Assembly (NCBI GenBank): GCA_937931775.1
Contig: CALHAQ010000059.1
Location: forward strand, 1-10,101
Direction of reading: 5' to 3'
Length of the DNA: 10,101 nucleotides
Source: an uncultured Candidatus Altimarinota bacterium
GTDB lineage: Bacteria; Patescibacteriota; Gracilibacteria; BD1-5; UBA6164
A program made the translations under genes and the position numbers. Positions 1 to 7,319 of the stretch are shown one piece after another; within the stretch, counting starts at the first letter, position 1, and each line of letters begins with the position of its first letter. The notes under the pieces are model-generated. The model had not been told where the DNA came from. It was given only the letters and a program-made list of their open reading frames with translations, and did no database searches.

Positions 1-74
1 CAGTTAGTGTTTAAATGTGTGTAACACAAATATTATAAATTAAAATAATGAATAATCAATTTATTAAATTTAAT
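1..74. other. AT-rich intergenic stretch downstream of the VIT1 gene
   Basis: No reading frame is supported here. A perfect 12-bp palindrome (ATTAAATTTAAT, 63-74) directly follows the stop codon of the minus-strand VIT1 gene. Weak inverted pairs (GTGTT at 7-11 with AACAC at 23-27) lie near the window edge. Neither has the GC-rich stem and T-run of a convincing terminator, so the transcript end of the VIT1 gene is not resolved. Confidence 0.5.
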
Positions 75-935
75 CTATATCTCCAGTCCAAGAAATGTTT
101 TCACAAACCATCAGATACAAAATGATATGAGTGCAACTCAGAGTGAAATGCATGCCATCTCGAAAAATCGCTTTTTGAAATTGTAGTCCTTTGCTACAGA
201 TATATAAAAGTTGAAAAGTCAGATGATAGTAAGAGCAATAAGGAGAGTACAAGCTAGAGCGTGAAATGGATTTGAAATAAGAAGATATGGTGCTATGAGA
301 AATATTACAGTCCCAATATAAGCAAATCCGGTATACGCACTGGAGATAAGAGCCTGCTTTGTCTCTCCTCCATCCTCTTGTCTCTGAGAAAGAAACTCAC
401 TGGCTGCCATAGAGAAACTTGCTGATATACCTGTGATGATTCCTATAAGGGCAATACTCCTACTATTTTGAATCGCGAAAGTGAAACCAGCAAGTGCTCA
501 AGTGAGTTCTACCAGAGCATCATTGAGTCCAAGTACAACCGATCACATATATCCAAGTTTTGCTTCGCTGAGCATATCAATAAGCTCTTTTTCGTGTTTT
601 TCTTCATCTCTGAGTATTTTCTCGAGTTCAGGATATTTTTTATGGAGTTTTTTATATGATATTTGAGCATCAACCTCTCAAAGTTCCATAAGCTTAAGTC
701 CAAAAGTAAGTCCCAAAGTTCTAGAAATAAATACATAGAGAGCTACCCTCCATCCTCTTGCTTTTATATCTCTTCCTGTGATTTTCTTCAGCATTTTATA
801 ATGTCCTGCTTCATCAGCAGCTATACGACTGAGGATCTTTTTATTTTTCGGAAGTTTTTCTTTTTTAGAAAGTCGAGTATATATAGCCAAACTTTCAGCT
901 TCATCTCTTTGTATCTCTAAAAGCAATTTTTTCAT
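75..935 (-). CDS. MbfA-like ferritin/VIT1 fusion, putative iron (Mn/Fe) exporter
   Basis: This 286-residue protein, read with TGA as Gly, fuses an N-terminal ferritin-like (rubrerythrin/erythrin) domain (about residues 1-120) to a C-terminal VIT1/CCC1 membrane transporter domain (about 125-286). The diiron-type motifs are E42-x-x-H45 and E111-x-x-H114, with acidic residues near 11-14. The VIT1 part shows the family block SVVLGLNDALVELTGALAG, then MAASEFLS and a hydrophobic end closing with FLGLEI. The same architecture defines MbfA of alphaproteobacteria, a membrane-bound ferritin that exports iron, and the VIT1 fold is known from plant and yeast vacuolar iron/manganese transporters. Export of Fe(II)/Mn(II) sensed by the cytoplasmic diiron domain is inferred from those families. 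The start is the ATG of MKKLLLEIQRDE; the stop is TAG. It lies 63 bp downstream of the permease gene on the same strand, so it may be read through from that operon or from its own -10 box. At least three glycines (residues 86, 131 and 239) are TGA. Confidence 0.88.
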
Positions 936-955
936 AAGAATCAGAGTAAGAAAAT

Positions 956-961
956 ATTATA
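956..961 (-). promoter_or_regulatory. -10-like box for the ferritin/VIT1 gene
   Basis: A perfect TATAAT on the minus strand lies 20 bp upstream of the VIT1 gene's ATG, in the only gap (936-998) between it and the permease gene. No good -35 is found at 16-18 bp, and AT-rich DNA gives such hexamers by chance. It suggests the metal gene can be transcribed separately, but this is weak. Confidence 0.3.
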
Positions 962-998
962 TTTCAGTATATAAGCTGGAGGTACATTTGTCTATAGA

Positions 999-3368
999 TT
1001 ATAGATCTTTCTTAGAAAAGTATATATAAAAAATCATAATACTCAGCAGAATACTACTTATAGCAATTCCCATAATATATGAATATAAACTCAATGAGAA
1101 AAAATCAATAAACACGCTCAGAGTATATAATCATAAACTTCCTAAAGCTATAGAGAATATTAAACCAAAAACTATGAGGTAGGTATACTCATAAAATACT
1201 CATCTAAGAAGTGATTTCTTTCAGGCTCCTAGAAGATATAGTAACTTTATTTTAGGAGTTTTAAATGTCCTCAGGAAAGAAATAGACACAAGAAAAGTAA
1301 GAAGAGAAAATATGTAGATATATCATAAACATAGATACACTATCAAGAGTATTTTACTCGCTACATCCAGCACGATTGCAATTATTTCTCCGGTATCTAT
1401 AAATGAAACGCTTCCATCAGTTGCGTTAGAATAATCAAATTGAATATTTTCTGGCTTTGATCTCGAGTCATATGAGATAAAATAGGTCTTTGGAAATCTC
1501 TCAAAATCATCCTGGTAAAGTGAAAAATAGAAAAATGGATTTATTCCATCACGCTCAGCTTTTCTTATGTTTTGCACTATAAGTTTTTTATCGAGCCCTG
1601 CCGTGGTAAAGAGTATAGTATCCCCTATATCCACTCATATATCAGCAGCAAATTCTGCATCGAGAGATACTCCTCAAGAGCTCAGGGTATCTCACTTTTC
1701 TATAAACTCATCAAGTGACCTATTGAGTGATTGAAACTCTCTAGAAAATCTTCATGAAGTATTTTCTGATCACAGATGAGTACTCAGGTCTTGGGAATTT
1801 ATTTCTTTTATCCGAAGAGGGACAATCTCATATATTTCATCTTGGTTAAAAAAGTCATAGCTTATCTCCTCGTAGTCCTTAGAAACGTTAATTACAAATG
1901 TATCATTACTCTCAGAATTGAGATCATGTAAAAATGACAAGAAACTTCATGAAAATACTGTAAATATAAATATAGATGCAAAGGAAATAATAGAAGAAAA
2001 TATTATGAGAAAAGACACATTTCCTGGTCTCACTGTAGACCTGATAGCATCAAAAAAATAAAAGTTTTTTTGCCTGGAAATATATTTCCCGCATATCCCA
2101 AAAAATATTTTTAAAAGAATACTAATACATATATATAGCAATACTATGAGTAAAATAAATCAAATACTATAAGTTATTGAGAGAAAATATGATATACCAG
2201 ATATAATACTAATACACAAAAATCATAAGCCAATAAGTGATACATAGATCAGATAATCTCTCGGTCAAAAGCGAGAAAAGAAAGAATTATCACTGAGAAG
2301 TCACTGTATATCAGAAACATATACTTTATAAAAAGGTGAGTATACCCCTATAAAGAGTACTACGAGCATTACCCCTAAAGATTTGAAAAATGAAAGAGAG
2401 TAAATACTAAAAAAATCATAATATCCCCTGAGTAGTTCTATAACGAATAAATTCAAAACAGATGCGAGTAAAAGGGCTACAGCGCAGATACAAAACAATA
2501 CTGCGAGTGTATAAAAGAATATACGAGATTTTTTGAGTCAGAGAATAGAAAGCAGACCAATAGTATTTTTGAGTTTTTTATAAAAGGTCTCTAGTGAGAG
2601 AATCGTAATAAAAAAGGTCAGTATAAAGATAATAAGATTAAAGAAATTTATAAATAGATAGAGTCTATCTGTGATGTCTCCAATACTTTCATTTCTATCT
2701 TCCAGACTACGAATTCTGACGTTTTCAAAACGTATATCGTCTTTGAGTTTTTCTACTTTAGAGCTATCATACTCTGACAGAAACTTCATGTAAATCTCAT
2801 AGTCTAGACGAGAGTTTGATGAGTTAAGTGAAGAATTAAACTCTGATAGTGGTAGGTATACTTTTTCAAAATTGGAGAAAAATCATATTGATCCCAGAGG
2901 TGTTTTATTTAATATTCATAAAACTTCATATGGTTTCTCGAATATATTGATGGTGCTCCCAAATGTATCATATAGCTCTTGGCTCACAATTATCGTGCCA
3001 GCAGGATTTATAATATTATAAGAAAATTCATCATATACTGGATAATTTTCATCTTTATATACTAGCTGTATAAGTGAAGGATTTCTATCACTATCAAATA
3101 TAGTAGTGGAAACTTCTATAGTTTGGGATATATAAAAATCATCCTCATACTCTCCAAGGAAACTCTCATCTACTATATCAGAATCTGCAAATAAAACTAC
3201 ATCTCCCCCAAGAAGTGGTTTAACTTGATCACTCAAATAACTATTTACTGAAAGTATGATATTACTCGAAAGCATATAAGAGAATATACTGAGAAACATA
3301 GCTATAAAAATAAACAAAAGATAGCTCTTTCCACTGAGAAGAATAATTTTAAATATTTTCTGAAACAT
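999..3368 (-). CDS. ybbP: YbbP-like ABC transporter permease (MacB/FtsX fold)
   Basis: This 789-residue integral membrane protein is the permease partner of the ATPase gene 3 bp upstream. The gene is cut into many pieces under the standard code but is one open frame with TGA as Gly. It starts with a hydrophobic segment (about 12-36) and an extracytoplasmic domain (about 40-230). A first FtsX-type trio of membrane segments follows (about 237-260, 288-313, 325-345), with a charged linker reading YKKLKNTIGLLSILGLKKSRI. Further segments lie near 370-425 and 450-470. A second extracytoplasmic domain (about 475-660) precedes a closing set of segments (about 660-785). The duplicated FtsX layout and the length resemble E. 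coli YbbP (about 800 residues), as does the company of YbbA and TesA homologues. Such type VII permeases do not move solutes through a channel but transmit force to lipids or periplasmic partners. In E. coli YbbAP works with TesA, and extraction of hydrophobic molecules from the membrane is inferred here. The assignment rests on architecture and context, as permease sequence is poorly conserved. Confidence 0.85.
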
Positions 3369-3371
3369 ATT

Positions 3372-4037
3372 TTATAGCTTTATTTTTTGAAGTCATGACT
3401 TACTCACTTTATAAATTTTTTCTCAAAGTTTTGCTACTTCATCATCATGAGTAATAAGGATAATGGTATTTTTAATTTGCTCATGAAGCTTTAGAATTAA
3501 ATCCATAATTATTCTTTTATTTTCTATATCTAGTGCTCCCGTAGGTTCATCTGCGAGTAGTAGCTGCGTCTTTCATACAAAAGCTCTGGCAATAGCAACC
3601 CTTTGAGACTCTCATCCACTGAGTGTATACACATACTTATCTATCTTATCAGCGAGTCATACGATTTCTAAAATTTCCTGCGTTTGAAAGTTTCTTTCCA
3701 GCCCGTTTATATCAATCACGAGGTCAATATTTTCTCTGACCGTAAGATTTTCAATAAGTTTAAAATTTTGAAATATATATGAAATATTCTTCCCTCGAAA
3801 ACTTGTTACCTCACTATCTGAAAGGGATTCAATTTTTTGATCTCATAGCTCTATACTTCCAGAGTAATCTCTATCAATACCAGAAACTAAATTCAGAAAG
3901 GTTGATTTTCAACTTCAACTCGGTCCAATAATGCAGCTAAAACTTCCATCAGGAAATTGTATATCCATTGATCTGAATATATCTACTTTGGAATTATCTG
4001 AAGAAAAACTCTTTGAAAGATTTGTAATTTGTATCAT
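3372..4037 (-). CDS. ybbA: YbbA/LolD-type ABC transporter ATP-binding protein
   Basis: This 221-residue protein is a typical MacB-class nucleotide-binding subunit. It has Walker A GPSGSGKST (38-46), Q-loop Q90, signature LSGGE (139-143), Walker B LLLADE (159-164), D-loop ALD (168-170) and switch histidine H197 in ITHDD. It should bind and hydrolyse ATP at the cytoplasmic face and drive the permease encoded 3 bp downstream. It also gives the best proof of the genetic code: both later glycines of Walker A (41 and 43) and the second glycine of LSGGE are TGA codons. The gene starts 4 bp after the stop of the TesA-like gene, so the three are surely cotranscribed. The order esterase-ATPase-permease matches the tesA/ybbA/ybbP neighbourhood of proteobacteria, where tesA is divergent rather than in line. 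LolD-like or MacB-like roles are alternatives, but the esterase neighbour favours YbbA. Confidence 0.95.
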
Positions 4038-4041
4038 ATAT

Positions 4042-4707
4042 TTATTTTGTAATAATATTTTCACTTTCTAAAAACTCATAAAGGTTATCCACTACTATAT
4101 CATATCCCTCTGGGTTTGGATGAATCCTATCTGATAGATTATACCGAGCATATCATCAAACTCCCTCGAGAAAGTATTCAAGAAAATATATATCTTCTTT
4201 TTCTTGCGATATTTCTTCATACACATCCATAAAGTCAGCCCGATAACTGAGTCATAAATTGATGGGGATATCCATGCCTGCTAACACTATTTTTGCATCC
4301 GTTTGCTCATATAGTTCTATAATCTTAAGTATATTTTCTTTCATTTCCACTGTAGCTAATCCTCTGAGTCCATCATTTCCTCAAATTACCAAGAGTACTA
4401 TATCAGGATTTTTATCCAGATATAAATCTGCCCTATCCAGGAGGTTTTTTGATGTATTTCCACTGACTCCTGCATTGATAACTTCATAATTATAGCTATT
4501 ATCAGCAAGAGTACTCTCAAGTTTTGTTGGGTAATTTTCACTTTCACTTACTCAAAATCCTGCAGTCAAACTATCTCACAGAGCAAGTATTACTTGCTTT
4601 TCTCCTTGAGGTTTTGCTATATCTGTTGAGAGATTATTCTCCTGCTCTTGTGTAGAGCAAGATGATAATAAAAGTATCCCTAGAAGAACTATTATAATTT
4701 TTTTCAT
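4042..4707 (-). CDS. tesA: TesA-type SGNH/GDSL esterase, predicted lipoprotein
   Basis: This 221-residue hydrolase of the SGNH family is close in length to E. coli TesA (208 with signal). It begins with a lipoprotein signal: MKK, a hydrophobic stretch, and the lipobox LSSC with lipidated Cys17. The mature protein is thus predicted to be anchored on the outer face of the cytoplasmic membrane. Block I is ALGDSLTAGFG (nucleophile Ser46), the block II glycine is in INAG (Gly80), block III is IGGND (Asn111), and block V is SDRIHPN (Asp193, His196), which completes the triad. Family members hydrolyse acyl-CoA, lysophospholipid and aryl esters. TGA encodes the Gly of GDSL and the first Gly of GGND, and two tandem TGA codons occur in GVGGY (184-185). 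The stop is 4 bp before the ATPase gene. An AAAGG sequence about 6 bp before the ATG is one of the few Shine-Dalgarno-like sites in the window. A lipid substrate delivered by the adjacent YbbAP-like pump is inferred. Confidence 0.93.
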
Positions 4708-4722
4708 ACTACCTTTTAAAAT

Positions 4723-5475
4723 TTATTTTTTAAAATCAGGGATAAATATTGGAGTGATTTCTGAGTACTTTTTATAGTTTATATCTCACTCATATCTCCT
4801 CTCAAGCATCGCTGCTCATGATACATATCGAACTAAAATAGTAATCACTATCCATCCAATAAAGCTATAAATACTAAACTGAAAGGCTATGAGAGAAATA
4901 CCTAACCAAAAAAGTGATTCTCCAAAATATTGTGGATAACGAGAATATTTTCTGAGTCAAAAAGTACATATTTCTCATTTCTTTTTTGTGGTCATAAACT
5001 GCGCGAGTTGCGTGTCTGCTACTACTTCATAGAGAAGTCATATTAGAGCTATAAGTCATCATGTAAGAGTCAGAAACACATTATTTTGAAACGGTCCAGT
5101 AAGAGCAATAAATATAGGAAATGCTACGAGACACATAAGAAGTCACTGCAGCATATATACCTGAAAAAAACTACGAGTGTAAAAATATTTCCACTGCTTT
5201 CTCCACCCCGCATATCTCTTATCCTCACCTGAGTGAGAAAATTTCTTTGATCCAATATGCAAAGTGAGACGAGCTCCCCAGATAGTCACCAACATGAGAA
5301 TAATGAGAGCCGGAGTACTTATAGGTCAGCTCGGAAGCAAGAAAAGAGTCCAAGATATAAGCATAAATCAAAAGCCCCAAAAAATATCTGCAATAGAATT
5401 ATCCTTTAAAAATATAGAAACTATATAAAGGGCTATATACGCAGCTAAGAGAATGAGGATAGTAGAAATAATCAT
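4723..5475 (-). CDS. DUF1295 / steroid 5-alpha-reductase-like membrane protein
   Basis: This 250-residue polytopic membrane protein belongs to DUF1295, related to steroid 5-alpha reductases and isoprenylcysteine methyltransferases. Hydrophobic segments occur at about 3-22, 30-48, 54-72, 104-127, 133-152 and 186-217. Family landmarks are ADIFWGFGF (29-37), GEDKRYAGWRKQW (83-95), the C-terminal KYSRYPQYFGE (176-186, in place of the usual RHPNYFGE) and LERRYEGDINYKKY (224-237) before the end. The real substrate of the family is not settled; reduction or methylation of a lipid is the usual guess. Its ATG shares a base with the TAA of the preceding DUF2177 gene (TAATG), so the two are translationally coupled. 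The TesA-like gene begins 15 bp after its stop. Elsewhere DUF1295 and DUF2177 genes are known to sit together with cyclopropane-fatty-acid-synthase-like genes; none is visible here. Confidence 0.88.
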
Positions 5476-5903
5476 TAGAGAACTTTGTTAATGTAATTCG
5501 AGAATAGATACATCGTGAGCGAAATCATGCTACACAGAAATACTCCCCAGCATATATCAACTATGGTAAATGCTACAGAATAATTTTTCAGAAATGTCAG
5601 ATTTGTGAGGTCATACATCGCGTACATGAGTCCCCCCATAATAGCTCAATATCAAAGAGCTGAAGAAAGAGTGTTTACACTAGGATTCTTTGTAACAAAT
5701 ACCAGAACCATCAGAGCAATAACAGCCCAAGCCATGAGTCCAGCCCCAAGACGGATATCTATAGAACCATTGCTTACTGTGATAAGTGATCCAAATTCAC
5801 GAATCGTAAATTGTTTCACAACCGTTCAGAGCCAAATATAATCTCCGATGAGAATAGTTCCAAATCCCACAAAGAAAGTAAGAATAAACTTCAGTATTTC
5901 CAT
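5475..5903 (-). CDS. DUF2177 family membrane protein
   Basis: This 142-residue protein has four predicted membrane helices (about 5-25, 53-71, 83-98 and 112-136). It carries the family motif GGLMYAMYDLTNL (90-102) followed by FTIVDICWG (112-120), which identify DUF2177. The function is unknown, and the family is found in lipid-modification and oxidative-stress gene groups of proteobacteria. It is the first gene of the five-gene operon, and its TAA overlaps the ATG of the DUF1295 gene by one base. TGA codes for glycines in WLGTV and LGYGA. The start is the ATG of MEILKFILTF. It is preceded by a promoter-like sequence and two TACAnnTGTA palindromes rather than a Shine-Dalgarno sequence. Confidence 0.85.
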
Positions 5904-5932
5904 AGAATAACTATTAAAAAATAATACATACT

Positions 5933-5960
5933 ATCATAATACTTTACACATGTAATACAA
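5933..5960 (-). promoter_or_regulatory. Predicted promoter of the DUF2177-ybbP operon
   Basis: On the minus strand a -35 TTGTAT (5955-5960) and a -10 TATGAT (5933-5938) are 16 bp apart. They lie about 30 bp before the DUF2177 start codon and downstream of the preceding gene's terminator. Placement and match are good for a sigma70-type promoter, but AT richness lowers the certainty. Confidence 0.45.
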
Positions 5961-5965
5961 TTGTA
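5945..5965. promoter_or_regulatory. Tandem TACAnnTGTA operator-like palindromes
   Basis: Two perfect dyads, TACACATGTA (5945-5954) and TACAATTGTA (5956-5965), are separated by one base and so repeat every 11 bp, about one helical turn. The second covers the -35 and the first fills the promoter spacer, the usual place for a repressor. TACAnnTGTA is the core of the 'cop box' bound by CopY, and TACA/TGTA dyads are bound by the related BlaI/MecI repressors. A regulator of that family is inferred; none is encoded in the window. Confidence 0.45.
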
Positions 5966-5970
5966 AGATA

Positions 5971-6005
5971 TTTAAAAATAAAGCTCTATATTTCAAGAGC
6001 TTTAT
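5971..6005 (-). terminator. Rho-independent terminator after the lipoprotein gene
   Basis: A perfect 10-bp stem (5978-5987 with 5996-6005, arms ATAAAGCTCT and AGAGCTTTAT) closes an 8-base loop. On the minus strand it is followed by TTTTAAA. It begins 8 bp after the lipoprotein stop codon and separates the secreted-protein cassette from the DUF2177 operon. Confidence 0.7.
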
Positions 6006-6013
6006 GCAACATA

Positions 6014-6166
6014 TTATTCTGATTCTATGAGACTATCTAAATCATTTTGAAACTCATCAAGTATTTCTTGCTGACCAGCCGAGCTATCACCTAGTTCTTG
6101 TTTTGCGGATCAACATGAAACGAGGATCAGAGCAAGACACATTATGAGTAGAGTATTTTTTATCAT
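6014..6166 (-). CDS. Small predicted lipoprotein (50 residues)
   Basis: This 50-residue protein has a classic lipoprotein signal: MIKN, a hydrophobic stretch and the lipobox LVSC, giving a lipidated Cys18. The mature part of about 33 residues is acidic and polar, ending in EFQNDLDSLIESE. I do not recognise a family. The glycine directly after the lipobox Cys is a TGA codon, so the standard code would end the peptide at the cysteine; standard-code gene finding would miss it. It starts 17 bp after the stop of the YHYH gene and ends just before a terminator, so it is the last gene of that unit. The charged tail suggests a helix or an interaction partner. Its link to the YHYH protein or sulfatase is inferred from position only. 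Confidence 0.75.
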
Positions 6167-6183
6167 ATTTTTTTATTATAAAA

Positions 6184-7248
6184 TTATCTTCGTGGTGGTG
6201 GGCCATTTCATCCAGCACCTCCTCCAGGAACACTTTGCGTGTATTCACCATTGAGACATCTAGGTCCATATGGATACTCGTCTGTCATGAAATATACATA
6301 TTCTCCATCAATAGTAATACCGTTACATGCATCTAGATCTCATGATCCATTGTATTCCCAGTCTGAAACATAGGTTCCATCCGGAATTGTATTATCTATA
6401 GCAACACTCTTTCCTCTGTAACTACATGAGCTTCCACTTCTCACTGTATCTATAAGAGAATAGCTTGCTGAGTACGTCCCATTTTTAGAATAGTAAATTG
6501 GAAATCCATCATTTGCGTATCATACATGTACTATATCTTCCCCTTCTAAATTATCAGTGAGTCATGGTCCTGCAGCGTGATAGTGGTACTCACCTGTTGG
6601 TTGTACATGAGCATGTTGATGATCCAGACCAAGGTCTGTCATATCTTGGATTGCTTCTATTTTATACTCTTCTCATGAGCTGCACTCAACCCTCTCAGCT
6701 GTTTCTAGTTCAAATTTTATACCATTGTATGCAACTCCTGACTCTCTCGCAAAGGACTCATTCCCTGTATAAGTTGGTGTGAGATCAAGCTCATAATTTT
6801 TATCTTGGGCAGTAATAGTATTTGGATTTCCAGAGTTTGGAAAGTCTCCTGTATCATGGTTTGGCAATGCGTTTGCGCTCATAGACCGAGTATCTCCAGA
6901 AATAGTTACTTCTACCTTTGTCCCATACTCACTATCATCTATTGTATACTCTCCTGTATAATCTCAGCTCACAGATATATCACTGTCATCGTTCTGAGAA
7001 AGAGTAAGATGTTCTATAAGTTCATCTAATATATACATCACTCTCTCATCTTCTTGATATTTTTCTTTATAATTATCTAGAATCATGAGAAAGGCATCTC
7101 TATATGATTCTCCTCTTATATCGATAATATCATCTATTTTTTCAGCTACTATTTCGATTTTTTCTTGCAGCTCAGTAGACGGAGTATAGGCAAAAACTCC
7201 ACCTAAACACAGAAGTAAAATCCCCAAAGAAACCAATACTTTTTTCAT
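6184..7248 (-). CDS. Secreted YHYH-domain protein
   Basis: This 354-residue exported protein starts with a signal peptide (MKKVLVSLGI to GVFA, likely cut before YTPS, residue 21). A helical module (about 21-80) that is nearly the same as in the sulfatase encoded upstream comes next, then an acidic linker (about 83-100). The C-terminal two thirds form a YHYH domain. Its signs are HVQPTGEYHYHAAGPG (about 214-229), GYANDGFPIYY (243-253), LDACNGITIDGEYVYF (305-320) and EYPYGPRCLNGEY (324-336), with a Gly/Pro-rich end (PGGGAGGNGPPPRR). The domain is widespread in secreted bacterial proteins, but its activity is not established; clustered His/Tyr residues suggest metal binding. I chose the inner ATG over a longer in-frame start (7293) because it begins the signal peptide. 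It follows the sulfatase gene by 71 bp, with a TATAAT at 7258-7263 (minus) just upstream, so separate transcription is possible. There is no Shine-Dalgarno sequence. Confidence 0.85.
7018..7248 (-). repeat. Duplicated signal-peptide plus N-terminal module, copy 1 (YHYH protein)
   Basis: Residues 1-77 of the YHYH protein align without gaps to residues 1-77 of the sulfatase. By hand count about 36 of the 61 positions from residue 17 to 77 are identical. Conserved anchors are GVFAYTPS, LQEKI, GE-YR, DERV and YILD. Catalytic parts of the two proteins are unrelated, so this is a shared module, perhaps for surface attachment or pairing. Confidence 0.8.
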
Positions 7249-7298
7249 AAGAAAAAAATTATAAAAATAAAAACCTGACTTCACTATATTCAAGCGAG

Positions 7299-7317
7299 AG
7301 TAAGAGTCATGTAAGAA
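7299..7317 (-). repeat. 19-bp leader block, copy 1
   Basis: This block matches 17 of 19 bases with 8830-8848. Copy 1 lies 50 bp before the YHYH start and directly after the sulfatase stop; copy 2 lies 43 bp before the sulfatase start. The likeness upstream of both genes suggests the leader was duplicated with the N-terminal module, or that both share a regulatory site. Confidence 0.5.
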
Positions 7318-7319
7318 TA

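Noticed and set aside
70..252. Minus-strand 60-codon ORF at the left end
   Set aside because: It is an out-of-frame overlap of the VIT1 C-terminus; the VIT1 frame reads FYISVAKD and FLGLEI as expected of the family.
468..920. Plus-strand ORFs of 60-85 codons inside the VIT1 gene
   Set aside because: They are antisense shadows of a gene with clear ferritin/VIT1 motifs and show no domain of their own.
991..1005. Inverted repeat TCTATA-GAT-TATAGA at the permease stop codon
   Set aside because: The stem is only six AT-rich pairs with a 3-base loop and no T-run, so it is not a credible terminator.
999..3368. Multiple pseudogenes or frameshifts in the permease
   Set aside because: All fragments lie in one frame and are broken only by TGA, so the gene is intact under table 25.
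5605..5841. Plus-strand 78-codon ORF
   Set aside because: It lies opposite the DUF2177 gene, which has the YDLTNL family motif and operon context.
7258..7293. Full promoter for the YHYH gene
   Set aside because: A TATAAT is present at 7258-7263 on the minus strand, but the nearest -35-like TTGAAT (7288-7293) is 24 bp away, too far.
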